This document shows, in pieces, positions 1 to 16,625 of a stretch of 64,000 nucleotides of DNA; position 1 is the first letter of the stretch, and every line of letters starts with the position of its first letter. The notes under the pieces were generated by a model. It was not told the origin of the DNA. It saw only the letters and a program-made list of their open reading frames with translations, and ran no database searches. This DNA is from Delphinapterus leucas (taxonomy: Eukaryota > Chordata > Mammalia > Artiodactyla > Monodontidae), in assembly GCF_002288925.2 (NCBI RefSeq), contig NW_022098000.1:5370487-5434486 (forward strand), given 5' to 3'. The position numbers were made by a program, and so were the translations under genes.

Positions 1-202
1 AGTAATAATTCCCTGTGTGTGTGTGTATATATATATATACACACACACACACATACCACATCTTCTTTATCCATTCATCCGTCGATGGACACTTATGCTG
101 CTTCTATGTCTTGGCTATTGTGAATAGTGCTGCTATGAACATAGGGGTGCATGTATCTTTTCCAGTTAGAGTTTCCTCTGGATATATGCCCAGGGTTTTG
201 TT
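1..202 (-). mobile_element. L1 3'-region fragment
   Basis: From about position 54 the sequence matches the antisense of the end of L1 ORF2 and the adjoining 3' region. It has the same words as the better preserved copy near 14280-14395 (antisense of the stretch around the ORF2 C-terminus, then the segment ending near 'gatatatgccc'). It is cut by the window edge. In orientation it is sense with LRRC1, whose intron 2 it occupies. The first 50 bases are a dinucleotide repeat described separately. The subfamily was not determined. Confidence 0.75.
14..53. repeat. (TG)n(TA)n(CA)n compound microsatellite
   Basis: About 40 bases of alternating TG, then TA, then CA. The run is nearly self-complementary and could fold as a hairpin or cruciform. 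It sits inside an L1-derived segment at the point where the L1 in the 13.8-14.4 kb region has a similar TA/CA-rich stretch, so it probably expanded from L1 sequence. Confidence 0.9.
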
Positions 203-2911
203 TTACTTCAGGAGAAAACACTACAATTATGTGCCTTCATCTTAGCCCATTCTGTGTAAATCCAACACTGTTTTGGAAAATTCATCACCCAGCCACAGAG
301 CAGTGCAGGACTGAGTGAATGACTGAATGGGGGAGGGGTGGAGGAGGGATGAGGAGCTACTGACAATCTCTAAACATTTAGAGAACCCAGGACTGACTGA
401 CCTAAAAAATATATTCAGAGGTGTTGACCTCAAACTCAGGGCACCATCTCTATTACAACCTGCTAATTAAAGAGAAAACAAGAAAGAGAAAGTTATATAA
501 ACCTACAACTTATTCAGCACAGCCACAATTTTTCTGGTAAGTGGGAGAGAACCATATGAATTAATAAAGAGTAACAATAGTTTACTCTTTTATACTTTTT
601 TGAAATTGCCATCTGAGGCAGATTTTGAGTACTATAAAATTATCAGTGTCCTGGTTTATTTACCTAAGTCGGCCTTAAGTAATGCATGGTTGTTTTTGAA
701 AACTGATCCACTAGAAAACGTGAAACCACTGGTCTGAGGATACGCAAAATGACAAATTCTGAAAGAGTTCCAAAATCATTTTGAGCAGAGGCATTGTTGT
801 CAAAATTTCCGTACAGATTTAACAATTTGCATCACTAATTTGTGATAGATTTTCAGGTTTATCTGATAAAATATCATGGATGTTTCTTTATGGTACAAAA
901 AAAAAGGAAGGAAGGATCTGTTTGCATAGCTTATTCCAACTCTTTCAGTGTTTAAAATGGAAAGGTGATTAGAAAACGTCACAGACGCCAAATTTCTTTC
1001 CACCTCCACTTTGAAAATAATTATTATTATCTGGAATTAAAATGTGAGTGGAAGGCAATTATATGTTTTCTATTATTAACCCCTCTCCCTAACAAAAGAA
1101 CAGGTAAAAAGTTTAAGACAGAGAAAGGGCCTGTGATAGGAACGTGGCAGTACTTGTAAAGACAACCAAGCCAGGTCTGGGGTAGAAACTGTCAGCTCTC
1201 CACCCACAAGGCAGAGTGGCACTGTGGGGCTTCTCTTTGAGGGGTGTCTCCTGTACCATTTTCACAGTGACTGTGACAAAGAAACTCACCGACTGATAAC
1301 ACAGATTACGTCTGTGTTAATCCAGCACACCGGAGCGGTGTGCTAGGCAGAGCACTAAGCCTGGCCCTGAATTAGGCAGAGACAGAGAAGGGAACAATGG
1401 CCTGATTGTGGAAAGTCTTAAGTCTGCGTGGGCGAGAACTGGCCTCTGTCACACTTCTGTTGTGGGTGTATGTAGTTGTTACCCCCGAAAAACACTAACT
1501 GTTCATAACCAAGAAGGAGGACTTCTAGGCACACTGGATGCCTGGCTTGCCAGAAAGAGCTTTTTTTCAGGGCACACTCAGAAGCACCAAGACTTGCTGT
1601 TATACAAGGGCATTTCAGCAGGCTTCAAAATTGGTCTTAGATTTCATTAAACAAACCCACTGCCACAGAGCACAGACACTGATCCCCATCTTGCAGCTGT
1701 ACAGAGGGAGACTAACCCAAACATTTAATCCAAGTCTAGCCTCTCGACTTTGTGGGACGATGATCCTGCTGACGGATTGGATAAGCTGTCCATCTGCTAA
1801 CTCTGAAGCTCTGTCCCAGTGCCAGTGAGGGTTTTGTACTTAAACTGTCTTTTAGTTTCTTGTTCACTCATGTTTGCAAAGTAATTCTCCAGAATGTGCA
1901 GTCTCTGGCCATGTTTGTTCCGCATGCAGTATTATTTGCCCCATAAGAGAAATAAACTCATGACTTCTTTGGCTGTGCTAATACTAATAGCATTTCCTTA
2001 ACTTCATCCATCCCTGTTCTACCTTCACAATTTTTGTCATCCTGGTAGAGCACCTGTGTTCTTTATTATTTACCTCACTCTTTCAAATCAACTTTGTTGA
2101 GTAAGATTTATTTTTAAGTCACTAACATGAATAGAAAGCCATTATCATCACCAGATATAAAAGATAAATACAACAATCAATACAATATAGTGCTATTAAG
2201 TTTTACAGAAAGCAACCTAAAGGGAGTAAAACATTTTTTAAATAAAAAGGAAAGAGGATAACTTCCTCGCTCTGATTCAATATTAAAAACTGCTGTTTTG
2301 CAGTACCACTTAAAATCTTCTCTAGCAGTGCTGGTGGCGTATGCCCTACGCTTTGGGGGAAAAAATACTGAACTAAACAGATAATGATACAGTACTGTGA
2401 TGTAAGTCAAATTACAGCATAGACTATAAAATTCAAATTACGAACCCTCTGGGCAGGACTCATGATGCACTAAGAAAGTCCACCCTACACTTGTGGACAG
2501 CGAGATAGTACTCTGGGGTAGTACCTCTTCTCACGTATCCAGAAAGCATTTGTCTCCAAGAGCTAAGAATCGGTGAGCAGAGAAAACAGACAAAAAGTCC
2601 GGGCATGAAAGCGGATGCGCTTCACCACAGAAAACCGCGTCAGACCTTAACTTGAAGCCTATAGTATTATCTCCCTCCCTTGAGCAGGGAACATTAGGAA
2701 ACGTCTAATTTTGCTCCTGGAATCAAAGCTGACTTGAACTTCAGTCAGCTCTAGCCTCTTATCCTTTAGCCAGGAATATCCTGGAGGTTTCCCACCTTCC
2801 ACATGGGCAGGTGCGGGACCAAGAGAAACAGCGAATCTGGGCTCAAAGCCACAGGAAGCTGCTGAGGGGCTGTTAGGAGCGGGCTTGGGGGTGGGGACGG
2901 CTAAGATCTCC
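203..2911. other. LRRC1 intron 2, no recognised gene
   Basis: AT-rich intronic sequence with no open frame resembling a known protein and no clear young repeat. Open frames here are short (at most 96 codons) and lack family motifs. Old decayed repeats may be present but I could not assign them. Confidence 0.6.
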
Positions 2912-3055
2912 TCATCAGTGTGTTTGGCATCCCTGGGGAGCTTCCTAGCAATGCAGCATCTCCAGACCCACCCCAGACCTACTGCATCAAAATCTACATT
3001 TTAACAAAATCCAATGGTAATTCATGGCACGGTCAAGTTTGACAAGCACTGATCC
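2912..3055 (-). mobile_element. MER20-like hAT DNA transposon remnant
   Basis: The core reads as the reverse complement of MER20: a 'ccaccccagacctactg' block is followed by a 'gcatcaaaatct' block, and the copy ends with a diverged terminal 'caagtttgacaagcactg'. It is non-autonomous, ancient and mammal-wide. Assignment is by eye from remembered consensus features; divergence is high. Confidence 0.6.
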
Positions 3056-7449
<4,394 letters not shown>

Positions 7450-8071
7450 GCAAGCTTCAAAGAATAAACTCTCAGAAATTAAAAACTAGTGCAGCATCAA
7501 TATAAGAATCCAATAAAAGAGATGAAAAATAAAGTTAACAGAAATCCCTCAGAAAGTAGAAAAGAAAGACAATGAGGTGGAGAAACGGGACAGAAAAAAA
7601 TAGGAAAATTAGAGGATCAGTCCTCAAGGTACTATATCCAATGAATGGGTATTCCAAAGAGAAAGAAAACACAGGGACTACAGAGCATGAGTTTCTAGTC
7701 TGAAAGGGCCCAACACGTGGACAATAAAATGAATGACACAAAACACATAGGGATACCAAGGAATATTATAAAAGTTCACAACTCCAGAAATAAGATGATT
7801 CTAAAAGCTTCCAGAGACCAAGGGGTTGGGGGGGTAAGGGAGGTCATAACAAAGGACTGGGAGTCAGAATGGTGCTGGACTCAACAGCAACCTTGAAAGT
7901 AAGAAGGCAATGGAGCAATGCCTCCAAAACTCCAAGAAAACATTATTCCCAGCCTGAAATCACATACCCAGCCAAACCATCAGTCAGGTATGTGACAGAA
8001 CAAAGACATTCTCAGACACGCACGGTCTCAAAAAATTTATCTTCCTTGGACCTTTCTCAAGAATCCATCGA

Positions 8072-8442
8072 GGGACTTCCCTGGTGGCACAGTGGTTAAG
8101 AATCTGCCTGCCAACGCAGGGGACACGGGTTCGAGCCCTGGTCCGGGAAGATCCCACATGCCGCGGGGCAACTAAGCCCGTGTGCCACAACTACTGAGCC
8201 TGCGCTCTAGAGCCCGCAAGCCACAACTACTGAGCCCACGCACCACAACTACTGAAGCCTGTGCGCCTAGAGCCCATGCCCTGCAGCAAGAGAAGCCGCC
8301 ACAATGAGAAGTCCGCACACCACAGCAAAGAGTAGCCCTCACTCGCTGCAACTAGAGAAAGCCCACGCGCAGCAATGAAGACCCAATGCAGCCAAAAATA
8401 AATAAATAAAATAAACAAATTCATTAAAAAAAAAAAAAAAAC
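8072..8442 (+). mobile_element. CHR-2-type SINE, full length
   Basis: Long tRNA-derived SINE with a Pol III A box (near tggcacagtgg), a B box (gggttcgagccc) and a long body of 'cacaactactgagcc' units. It ends in an AAATA-rich then poly-A tail. A perfect 12-bp target-site duplication flanks it (8060-8071 and 8443-8454), starting agaatcc. At about 371 bp it is the complete reference copy in this window and helps to interpret the shorter copies. It is antisense to LRRC1. Confidence 0.95.
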
Positions 8443-8466
8443 AGAATCCATCGAATTGTGGTAGTA

Positions 8467-8587
8467 TTGGGTTGGCCAAAAAGTTCATTTGGTTAGTGAC
8501 TATGCTGTTCAATAAAATTCTTGGTGAAAATGAAAAACGTGTCTCTTATTTTCACTTAAAACCGAATGAATTTTTTGGTCAACCCAA
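8467..8587. mobile_element. Mariner-type MITE with intact inverted repeats
   Basis: A 121-bp element flanked by TA duplications (8465-8466 and 8588-8589). The left end reads ttgggttggccaaaaagttc; the reverse complement of the right end matches it at 24 of the first 27 bases. There is no transposase frame, so it was mobilised in trans. It matches mariner-derived elements known in cetartiodactyls. It lies only 25 bp past the poly-A tail of the CHR-2 SINE. Confidence 0.9.
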
Positions 8588-9130
8588 TAAATCTAAAAGG
8601 AGGAAGATCTGAGATCCAGAAATCAGAGAATCAACAAAACAGAGACAAAGGACAAAACAGTGAAGGAATTCCAAGATGGCAACCGAGGAGCAGGTCCCAA
8701 GAGCAACCTGTCTACACTGAAGAAAATATGAGGGCTCCCATAAAAAAAATTAAAAATAAAAACACATGTGAGGAGTTATCTGACATGTTTTGGAAGTATC
8801 AGGAAGGTTTATTTGGTGACAAATTAGAAACTGAAACAGAGAAAACAAAGCAAGCAAAAAAGGAGGGAGTTATTAATTCCAGAAAAAATACAGAGTAAAA
8901 GAAGATATAGTCATAATATAAATATAAAATTTGGTTATGAACAATACTTATACAGTCATAATATTTTAATATTTATATACTGTCAAAAACAAAATTTATA
9001 TTATGTCAATACTGAGAGGATGGGAAAGAAACTGCAAGTGCTAAAGACTCATCTTCCATAGAAGGAAATCAATAAATAACTAAAAAGTGTGTGTTGGCGG
9101 GGGGGGGTGGGAATCAAACAGTAAAATCAA

Positions 9131-11499
9131 GCCATTTAGCAATGTGGAAGCTAATGTCAATAGAAATATCCCAGAGCTGGGGGTTCGCAAAAGCCAGAAA
9201 TTGGAGTGGGAGAGGGGGAGGGCAAAAGGCTTATTGGATTTTTAAAACATTATTTGCATATATTACCTTGCTAAAAATAGAAATTGAATTTACAAAGGAA
9301 AAAGTTTCTACTAAGATGACAGGGTGCTCCAAACGATAGTTGCAAAGGATGGTAACATTTAATAAGCTTCATCATTTCTTTTCCTTTGGTAAAAGGGATT
9401 GTAACTTATACAATCAAAAAGAAGGCATCATCTTTGACAACCAGTTGGGCAATACACAAAACGTAAAAAGTTTTCAAGTCCACTGACATCATAACAATAC
9501 TTTTGGGCATCTATTCTCCTAACATAATTGAAAATAAGAAAAACCAGCTACGGTGCACAATATGTCTTTGCATTCTTATCACTACAAATGAAAAGCATGT
9601 CAAATAAGGGAAATGATTAGCATGTTATTAATAACTCAATACCAAGCAAACAACAAAAACGATTACTGTAAAGACCAGAGAACTTGAAAAAGATTGACGA
9701 CGCAAATATAATTTTAAAAGAAGACAAAATGGCAGGTACTCTATGGAAAAAAGCACGTGTGCTTGTTGAAAAGGGAACAGGGGGAAAAAAATGTTATGCT
9801 AGGCAACAAGGGAAATGCATGAACAACTTTATTTTTTTAACAAAAAAGAAAGATGTTTTAAAATAAAACGAACTATGAATCTCAGCAAATGAATGCTACC
9901 AATTAGCTATATATGACAATGAGCGTGCTCAACAAAAGGACTAATCCTCTGGAGTTCTTTAATCATAGGGCTGAAATTTAATTTCTTAAGGAAAGGTATT
10001 GAAATTTCTTTATGTGGGTTATACTAAAGCATTAGCTGACACAAAAGCCATTCAAAAGAGTCACATTTGAATAACTGAGCTTATGCCAGTTGTTCAAAGA
10101 GTCTGACAGTTTAATAATGCATCGATGTGTTTACTCAGGCATGAAAAGCTCACTTTGTTTTCCAGGAAAGGCATAACAGCAACAGCACAAAAACCATCAC
10201 CAAATCCATACATTCAAGGACCGTTCAGAAATAATACAAGAAACCAAGTCAACCAAGGACTTAGATCTACAGTGAATAATAAGCTAGTTGTATGTCTGTG
10301 GAAATGACAACCCGCAAATCCCAACGTCCAACAGAAATCCTAATTTAATCCTAATCCTAATTTTAAATCCTAATTTAAAGCAAAGCAAATTTAAGTTTTG
10401 TTCTGCATAGTAAAAGCATCCTCAAAAAGAACCTATCACAAATACTACTTTATTCAACTGGGGATGCACACACCAGATGGAAAAGCAACCCTATCTGACA
10501 GCATCCCACAACGAAAACAGTGATTCCTCAGTCCTTCCCTCATTATCCTGATGGGATCTTAGTTTGGTGTCCAAATGCTTTAAATTAACTACATTCTATA
10601 AGATAGACACAATGCCTCTAAGACTGATTAAATCTTCAAGTTTTCAACTTCCGCAGATCGTCATGGAAGAAAACTCCCCAAGCTTATAAACCCTTCTGCC
10701 TTCTCTCTGAGATGAGCCAGGGCACATGAGGAACAATTCCTGTAGCCCTCTTGGCAGGATGCCTCAGCAGGGTGATCATGTGACGGGGTACACAGACACC
10801 ATTCTTCAACCACACCATGTTGATTACAGCGCACTGGCCCACTTAGAGCACATTTTGTACAGTGACATGGAAAGAAACCCAAATTGCCTTGGCTTGCTTT
10901 GCTACACCACAGTCTTCTTATAGCCACCATTGTTTTTAGTAGATACAGAGTCTTTAATCTGGTTGAACAGAATGTTTCTTTTTCCCATTCTCCATTTCTG
11001 GCAAGATTCTTTTTCCTTCTCTTGATAGTGTGAGTTCCTCTCCCTTCTTCTTAGGAATTCTCAGTCCTAAGAGAGCTGTGTCCTTTGCTATCACTATATG
11101 GCCAATGATCAATTGTCCCCCACTGCCCAAATGTCCCCATAAGGTGGAGAAAACATGAACCACTGTTACAGATTCACCTGGGGGATGACAATATAAAGAA
11201 TGTTATTAAACTCCTGAAAAAACTGTTTGAGCTGTCATGACACCAAATTTACTCACAGACTTCCTTCTGGGGGTCTTCTAACCCTTCAACTAAATTTGAC
11301 CCCTTTCCATCCTACATAACTCTCATCACATCCCTACTCCTGTCCCCAAAGACATGAACTGCCTTTGTGGTCAACCTCCTTGGTAAAGATGTTGTAAACC
11401 AATGGTTCTAATCTCCAGGTGAGAATAACACTTGTTACAGTATTTATCATTTTTATCATCTGGCAACGTTCTTTTCTACGAGACTTACAAAAAGTAACT
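9131..11499. other. Intronic stretch, mostly unassigned
   Basis: AT-rich intronic DNA. A short TAATCC/AATTTA tandem array lies at 10336-10379. At 10661-11163 two minus-strand open frames (89 and 69 codons) lie end to end in different frames, without a recognisable family. No promoter, RNA gene or young repeat was identified. Confidence 0.5.
10336..10379. repeat. Short degenerate tandem repeat
   Basis: Iterations of 'aatcctaattt' and 'aatcctaa' over about 44 bases, with the unit 'aaatcctaattta' present twice at its ends. Not telomeric (TTAGGG) in sequence. Probably a local slippage product. Confidence 0.6.
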
Positions 11500-12110
11500 G
11501 TGACTTTATTACCCAGAAATTCTACTCCTAGGTATATACCTTATAATTTTTTTTAAAACTCTCACATATTCTATTCCAGAATATATACAAGAACGTGGTT
11601 GACAGAATTGTTCGTAATTGCCCAAAACTGTAAACAACCCATCTGACAGAGGTATATTCTTGTAATAAAATTTTTCACAGCAATGAAAATGGAAGCTTAC
11701 ACTTAGTCATAGTATGGAGAAATCTAGAAATAATATTCAGCAAATGAAGCCAGACACAAAAGAAGGCATACTGTATTAATCCATTTATATAATGTTGAAA
11801 AATCACCAAAACTAAACTGCTTTGTTAGAGATGCATACAGAGGCGGTAAAAAATATTTTTTAAAAAGGCAAAGATGTGATTACTATTAAATCAAGTTAGT
11901 GGCTACCTCTAGGTGTGAGGGAAACATTATGATCAGGAAGGTCATGCAATGGGCATTAGGAGGCCTGCCAATGTTAAACCTTCTAAGCTGAGTGGCAGTT
12001 ACGAGTATTCATTTTATAATTTGTTATACACTGTAAGCTGTACATTTATGCCTTACGCACTTTTCAGTATATGTGAAATATTTTTATTTCACAGTAAGAA
12101 AAGTCTTTTT
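11500..12110 (+). mobile_element. Old L1 ORF2-end and 3' region fragment
   Basis: Plus-strand match to the non-coding decay product of the L1 ORF2 end. It includes the 'cccagaaattctactcctaggtat' type block at 11512 and beyond, later 'agccagacacaaaag' and 'tactgtattaatccatttat', then 'agttagtggctacctctagg' and 'ttgttatacactgtaagctg'. Stops are frequent. No target-site duplication was recognised. The family is of L1M/L1MB age by appearance. Confidence 0.65.
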
Positions 12111-12304
12111 AAAGCTTTAAACTACTTACTAATCAGGAAGAAAAAATACCAGACAATTAGCACCATGACATCAAATTCTTTAACTCATCAGAGTTAATGA
12201 TAATAAAAAGCAATGGCATTATGTCTGGAGGAGGAGGAGAAATAAAACGACCAATAGTAACCAAAACAACAACGTTAGAATGATCATTCTGTAGCCGTTA
12301 TTAT

Positions 12305-12414
12305 ATAGCTGTCAACCTTTACTGAGGGATTCTCTGTGCTCAGCAGTGAGCTAACGACTTTACCTGGATCACATACTCTAGTCGTCTCAACGTCACCACA
12401 GTGCTAACACCTAC
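12305..12414 (-). mobile_element. MIR remnant
   Basis: Diverged match to the reverse complement of the MIR tail ('tttactgagg', 'ctctgtgctcagcagtgagctaacgactttacctg'). Short and old. Directly abuts an MLT1 LTR remnant. Confidence 0.5.
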
Positions 12415-12790
12415 ATGTATCAGTCAGCCACTGCTGCATAACAGACCATCCCGAACTTAGTAACTCGAAAGCAACATGATTTTTTGAAATTTCTCACATT
12501 TCTGTGGATTTGCTGGGCAGTTCCTCTGCTGTTTTCACCTGAGCTCACTCATGCAATTACAAGCAGCTGGAGGGTTGGAAGGGCTGGAAGACCACCCTGG
12601 CCTCATGCTTATGGTCTGGCAACTAGTGCCAGCACCCAGCTGGAGCACCTCTGTTCTCCACAGGTCTCTTTCCTCTCCCTTACGATTGAGTGGCTTCTTA
12701 CATGAAGCTCTCTGAGTAACATTCAAAAGGGACAAAGAGTCTGGGAGGACTCTTGGGGACAAGACCTTAAAATTTGCACCATGTCATTTC
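12415..12790 (-). mobile_element. MLT1-type MaLR LTR remnant
   Basis: Begins with the antisense of an MLT1 LTR end ('actgctgcataacagacca', 'aacttagtaactcgaaagcaac'), then 'tttctgtgga' and 'gagctcactcatgc'. This is the same family as the plus-strand copies at 53.5 and 62.8 kb. Non-coding solitary LTR of an ancient ERVL-MaLR element. Confidence 0.6.
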
Positions 12791-13494
12791 AGTCCATAGT
12801 CAGGGGAGTGGAGAAATAGTCTCCACTGGCAGATGGAAAGAGCAGCAAAAATCACACTGAAAAGAGGCATGGGAGGGGAGAAATCTGGTAGGTTAAATGG
12901 TCCACCGCAAAATGAGGTAGGGGCCTCAGGGGTGCCACAGAAGAACACATATAAAAACTGCACAGATTATCCTAGAAAATTCTATGGTTGATCACACAGT
13001 AATGATTTTTCCCAAGGAAATTTAAACAGAAAATATGATAATATACTGAATAAACTTTGGTTAAGACATGACTTTTGATACACGAGAAAGTTAGGGATAA
13101 AAGGAAAAGCCCAAGAAATATTCACAGAATAGTTAAAAGATCCATTGGCTAAAGCAGAGAATTCAAATAATCATATCCCATGTCCAGAATTTGAATTTGA
13201 AAGGGTTTCAGCAAACACTCAAAAATAAGAACTATTGATGAAATAAGCATCAATAAGATACTTTTTCTAATATGTTTTAGTACAGAGGGATGAAATGGTA
13301 ATGTCCCCAGGTGGATCACTTGACCTCCCTGGTCCTCTGTGTCCCTGTGTAAAAAATAAGCATTAAATGATCGAAGGGCTGTTTTTAGTTCTAAAAATAT
13401 TAGGACTGCATTTCAAAATACCTTCAATGTACCATAAGAAACATGAAAATCCTATTAACGTGCAATACAATAAGCATGCAGTTAAAAATGCATA

Positions 13495-13700
13495 AAATTA
13501 CAGAAAGTAGATTAGTGGTTGCCTAGGAAACGGGAAATGACTGCTAATGGGTATGGGGTTCCTTCTGGGGCGATGAAAACATTCTAAAATTAATTGTGGT
13601 AATGGCCGCACAACCCTGCGAATATACTAAAACCATGAATCATTCACTTTAAATGGGGGAATTGTATAGCCTGTGAATTAATCTTCATAAAGATGTCAAA
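13495..13700 (+). mobile_element. L1 3'UTR fragment
   Basis: Contains the typical old L1 3' block 'agattagtggttgcctagg', later 'gggatgaaaa'-like sequence and 'tttaaatgggggaattg' near the end. Plus strand. It lies next to the minus-strand L1 starting at about 13775, so two separate L1 insertions are present. Confidence 0.65.
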
Positions 13701-13774
13701 TCACGCACAGAATTGGTAGACAATAAAGAAGGAATCCCCTTTGGTAATGAAAGACTAAGCTAGGAACACACAGA

Positions 13775-14402
13775 CGTTTTATTTTAAATTGAATTATAGT
13801 TGATTTACAACGTTGTGTTAGTTTCAGGTGTACAGCAAGTGATTCAGTTATATTTACATATATATACACATATATATATATGTTCTTTCTCAGATTCTTT
13901 TCCATTATAGGGTATTACAAGATATTGAATATAGTTCCTTGTGCTATACGGTAGGTCCTTGTTGGTTATCTATTTTATATATAGTACTGTGCATCTATTA
14001 ATCCCAAACTCCTAATTTATCCCTCCCCTCCACCCCACTTTCCCCTTTGGTAACCATAGGCTTGTTTTCTATGTCTGTGGGTCTATTTCTGTTTTGTAAA
14101 TAAGTACAATTCTCTCACTTTTTTAGATTCCACATATAAGTGATATCACATGGTATTTGTCTTTCTCTGTCTGACTGACTTCACTTAGTATGATAATCTC
14201 TAGGTCCACCCACATTGCTGCAAATGGCACTATTTCGTGCTTTTTTATGGCTGAGTAATATTCCATTATATATACGTACCACATCTTCTTTATCCATTCA
14301 TCTGTCAGTGGACATTTATAATAGGTTGCTTCCATGTCTTGGCTATTGTGAATAGTGCTGCAATGAACATTGTGCATACATCTTTTCATATTAGAGTTTT
14401 CC
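13775..14402 (-). mobile_element. L1 3' end (ORF2 C-terminus plus 3'UTR), 5'-truncated
   Basis: A minus-strand open frame at 14123-14389 is the decayed C-terminus of L1 ORF2p (core EYYSAIKKHEI, then LSEVSQTEKDKYH). It is followed by the 3'UTR (antisense of 'acagcaagtgattcagttat') and an A-rich tail at the low-coordinate end. 5'-truncated at about 0.6 kb. A loosely matching flank pair (agac-gttttattt and agacacttttattt) may be the target-site duplication. It is sense with LRRC1. The frame retains ORF2-like sequence, so this is one of the younger L1 copies in the window. Confidence 0.9.
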
Positions 14403-16112
14403 TAGACACTTTTATTTAATCAAATCCCTATATGCGCCAGTGAGGTAAAGTTTTTTATGTTCAGTTCACAGATGAGGAAAGTGAGGTTTCAGCAACGTTT
14501 CACGGCTCCCTGATACCGCTGCTAGTTAATAACATTCTTCTAGGCATAACAGCATTGGAGGACCACAGAATAATAAATTTTCAAGTAACTGGCAAACAAA
14601 AAACATTTGTGAAACTATATTCTAAAGAGCTAAGTGAAACAAAGTCATGGGAAGGGGAAATTGGGGCTAGGATAGGTATTACACTAAAATGTTGCCAGCG
14701 CTGTAGGAAAGAAAAGAACATGCTAACAAGCCCTCGTGGCAGGGGCGCTGTGGCCAATTCAATCCAGACAGAGAGAGCAGACGTGAAAGAGAAGAAATCT
14801 AGATAGATAAGAAAGTGAGTAACTTCTAGAGGATCTTGGGCCTGGAGAGGTAACTCCAGATAAAGCCTAAGGCCAGGGGAAAGGCTGAAAGAGACAGGAA
14901 ACCAGGAGACAGAATGTGATACAAGTTTATAATATGACAGAGCAAAAGGGGCACATCAAGAAGAAAGGCTTGGTCTACTTTGGGAGGCAAAGGAGGAAAC
15001 ATCACCCAGCAGCAGGGCAGCCCTGGTGGAATTCAAAAAAAGACTGACTACACTGTCTACTCAACTGGCAATTCGAATTTTCTGAACGATTTTCAGATAG
15101 ATATAGAATGGAATTCAAAAGAGAGTCACAGATACTAAAGAATTTGAAACGCTGATTCACAAAATGGGAAGCTTATATCCACACACTACTGCGTGGGCCA
15201 GGGTACAGATAATAAACATGAAATGAGATAAAAGGTTCAATCCCCTCAGTAAAACTAATCGCTTCCTCTATAATACAAAGCAGGGAGAAATATATTTCCT
15301 TGCCTACTGATTTGCCCATAAGACAAATAAATGAGATAGACCACAGGGAAAAAATCTCCTGTTCTAAAATACAATGTTTAATCAGTTCCTGATTGAGCAG
15401 CACAGGTACCTTTTCTTTTGGCAACAAAAGGAGTGCGGATTCTTTTCCTTGCGTGGCCCTAGAAAGTCACAGGCAAATCAAAGTTCAGAGAAGCAAATGA
15501 GTTTCCCACTGAGTGCTGACATGTATACTTGAGCATTTATAATAAGGATGTTTACTTTGCTTGGAATATTTCTCTTCCCAATTTTTCTGTCTCTGGTCTC
15601 CACTAATCATTTTACCCTCTCTCATTTGCTAATATATCACACTTTCACAGTGTTTTCGTTACATTATCAAGCTGGCATCATGAATGAACACTAACGAGGA
15701 TATGAATGCCTCAAGGGTGCACCCCCGGTAATTAAAACAGCTCAGGTGTGAATCAATTTGAAAAATCATAAAACCAGGAATGCATCATTTATGGTGCTAT
15801 GATCAGAAGCCTGGATGAGGCTGGGACTGGCATTGCAATGGCTTGGAGAAGAGAAACCTTCATTGAAAGTACGATGGATTAGGACAGCGTTCCTTTACTG
15901 AGAACCTGAATGAGGGGAAAGCCAGGGTCACTGGAGGGCAGGCTGATGGCATAGAGAGAGAAGGGACAGACTCGGACTGAGCAGGAGTGGTCCAGCATGG
16001 GAAGGGTCAAACATGTCATGGTGAGAACAAGATATCAACCTGAAACACTAACAAAAGGAAAGGATTAAACACAGGCTGGTAAAGTCAAACAATGAACTAT
16101 CGTATGGCCATT
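14403..16112. other. Intronic stretch without recognised gene
   Basis: Mixed AT-rich intron. Open frames of 83-84 codons (14555-14806 plus, 15173-15427 minus) have no family motif. No young repeat was recognised. Confidence 0.5.
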
Positions 16113-16130
16113 AAAAATGTTTCTGGAGAG

Positions 16131-16330
16131 GGCTTCCCTGGTGGCGCAGTGGTTGAGAGTCCGCCTGCCGATGCAGGGCACATGGGTTCGTGCCCCGGTC
16201 CGGGAAGATCCCACATGCTGCGGAGCAGCTGGGCCCATGAGCCATGGCCGCTGAGCCTGCGCGTGCGGAGCCTGTGCTCCGCAACGGGAGAGGCCACAAC
16301 AGTGAGAGGCCCGCGTACCGCAAAAAAAAA
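16131..16330 (+). mobile_element. Short CHR SINE
   Basis: tRNA-derived short CHR SINE (A box near tggcgcagtgg, B box near gggttcgtgcc, 3' end 'gaggcccgcgtaccgc' plus poly-A). A 17-bp duplication flanks it (16113-16129 and 16330-16346). Antisense to LRRC1. The 3' body ends directly in the A tail, lacking the long CHR-2 body. Confidence 0.95.
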
Positions 16331-16415
16331 AAAATGTTTCTGGAGAATGTTTAACACTACAATAAATCCAAGTGTTCTAGGGCTATTTAAAAACAATGTA
16401 AATGTGTATAAACTA

Positions 16416-16625
16416 GGGCTTCCCTGGTGGCGCAGGGGTTGAGAGTCCGCCTGCCGATGCAGGGCATACGGGTTCGTGTCCCAGTCCGGGAAGATCCCAC
16501 ATGCCACGGAGTGGCTGGGCCCGTGAGCCACTGTCGCTGAGCCTGCGCATCCAGAGCCTGTGCTCTGCAACGGGAGAGGCCACAACAGTGAGAGGCCCGC
16601 ATACAGAAAAAGAAAAAAAAAAGAA
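16416..16625 (+). mobile_element. Short CHR SINE
   Basis: A second short CHR copy, 70 bp after the tail duplication of the previous one. A 12-bp duplication flanks it (16404-16415 and 16626-16637). The tail is impure (a and g mixed), consistent with some age. Diverges from its neighbour at scattered sites such as 'gcatccagagcc', so it is an independent insertion rather than a tandem duplicate. Confidence 0.95.

Larger units (their letters stand above)
7450..9130 (+). mobile_element. Old L1 (L1M-type) 3' segment, interrupted
   Basis: The part at about 7870-8060 matches the plus-strand 3' region of old L1s: gene-like words around 'atggagcaatgcctccaaaa', then 'cccagccaaac', then 'acattctcagacac' and 'tctcaaaaaatttat'. 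It is interrupted by a CHR-2 SINE (8072-8442) and a mariner MITE (8467-8587). A-rich sequence from 8590 to about 9000 looks like continued 3' region. The outer boundaries are approximate. Confidence 0.5.

Noticed and set aside
10336..10379. Interstitial telomere-like repeat
   Set aside because: The unit is AATCCTAA/AATTTA, not TTAGGG/CCCTAA.
14123..14389. 88-codon minus-strand frame with clear protein similarity
   Set aside because: It is the remnant C-terminus of L1 ORF2p, so it is annotated as a mobile element rather than a host gene.
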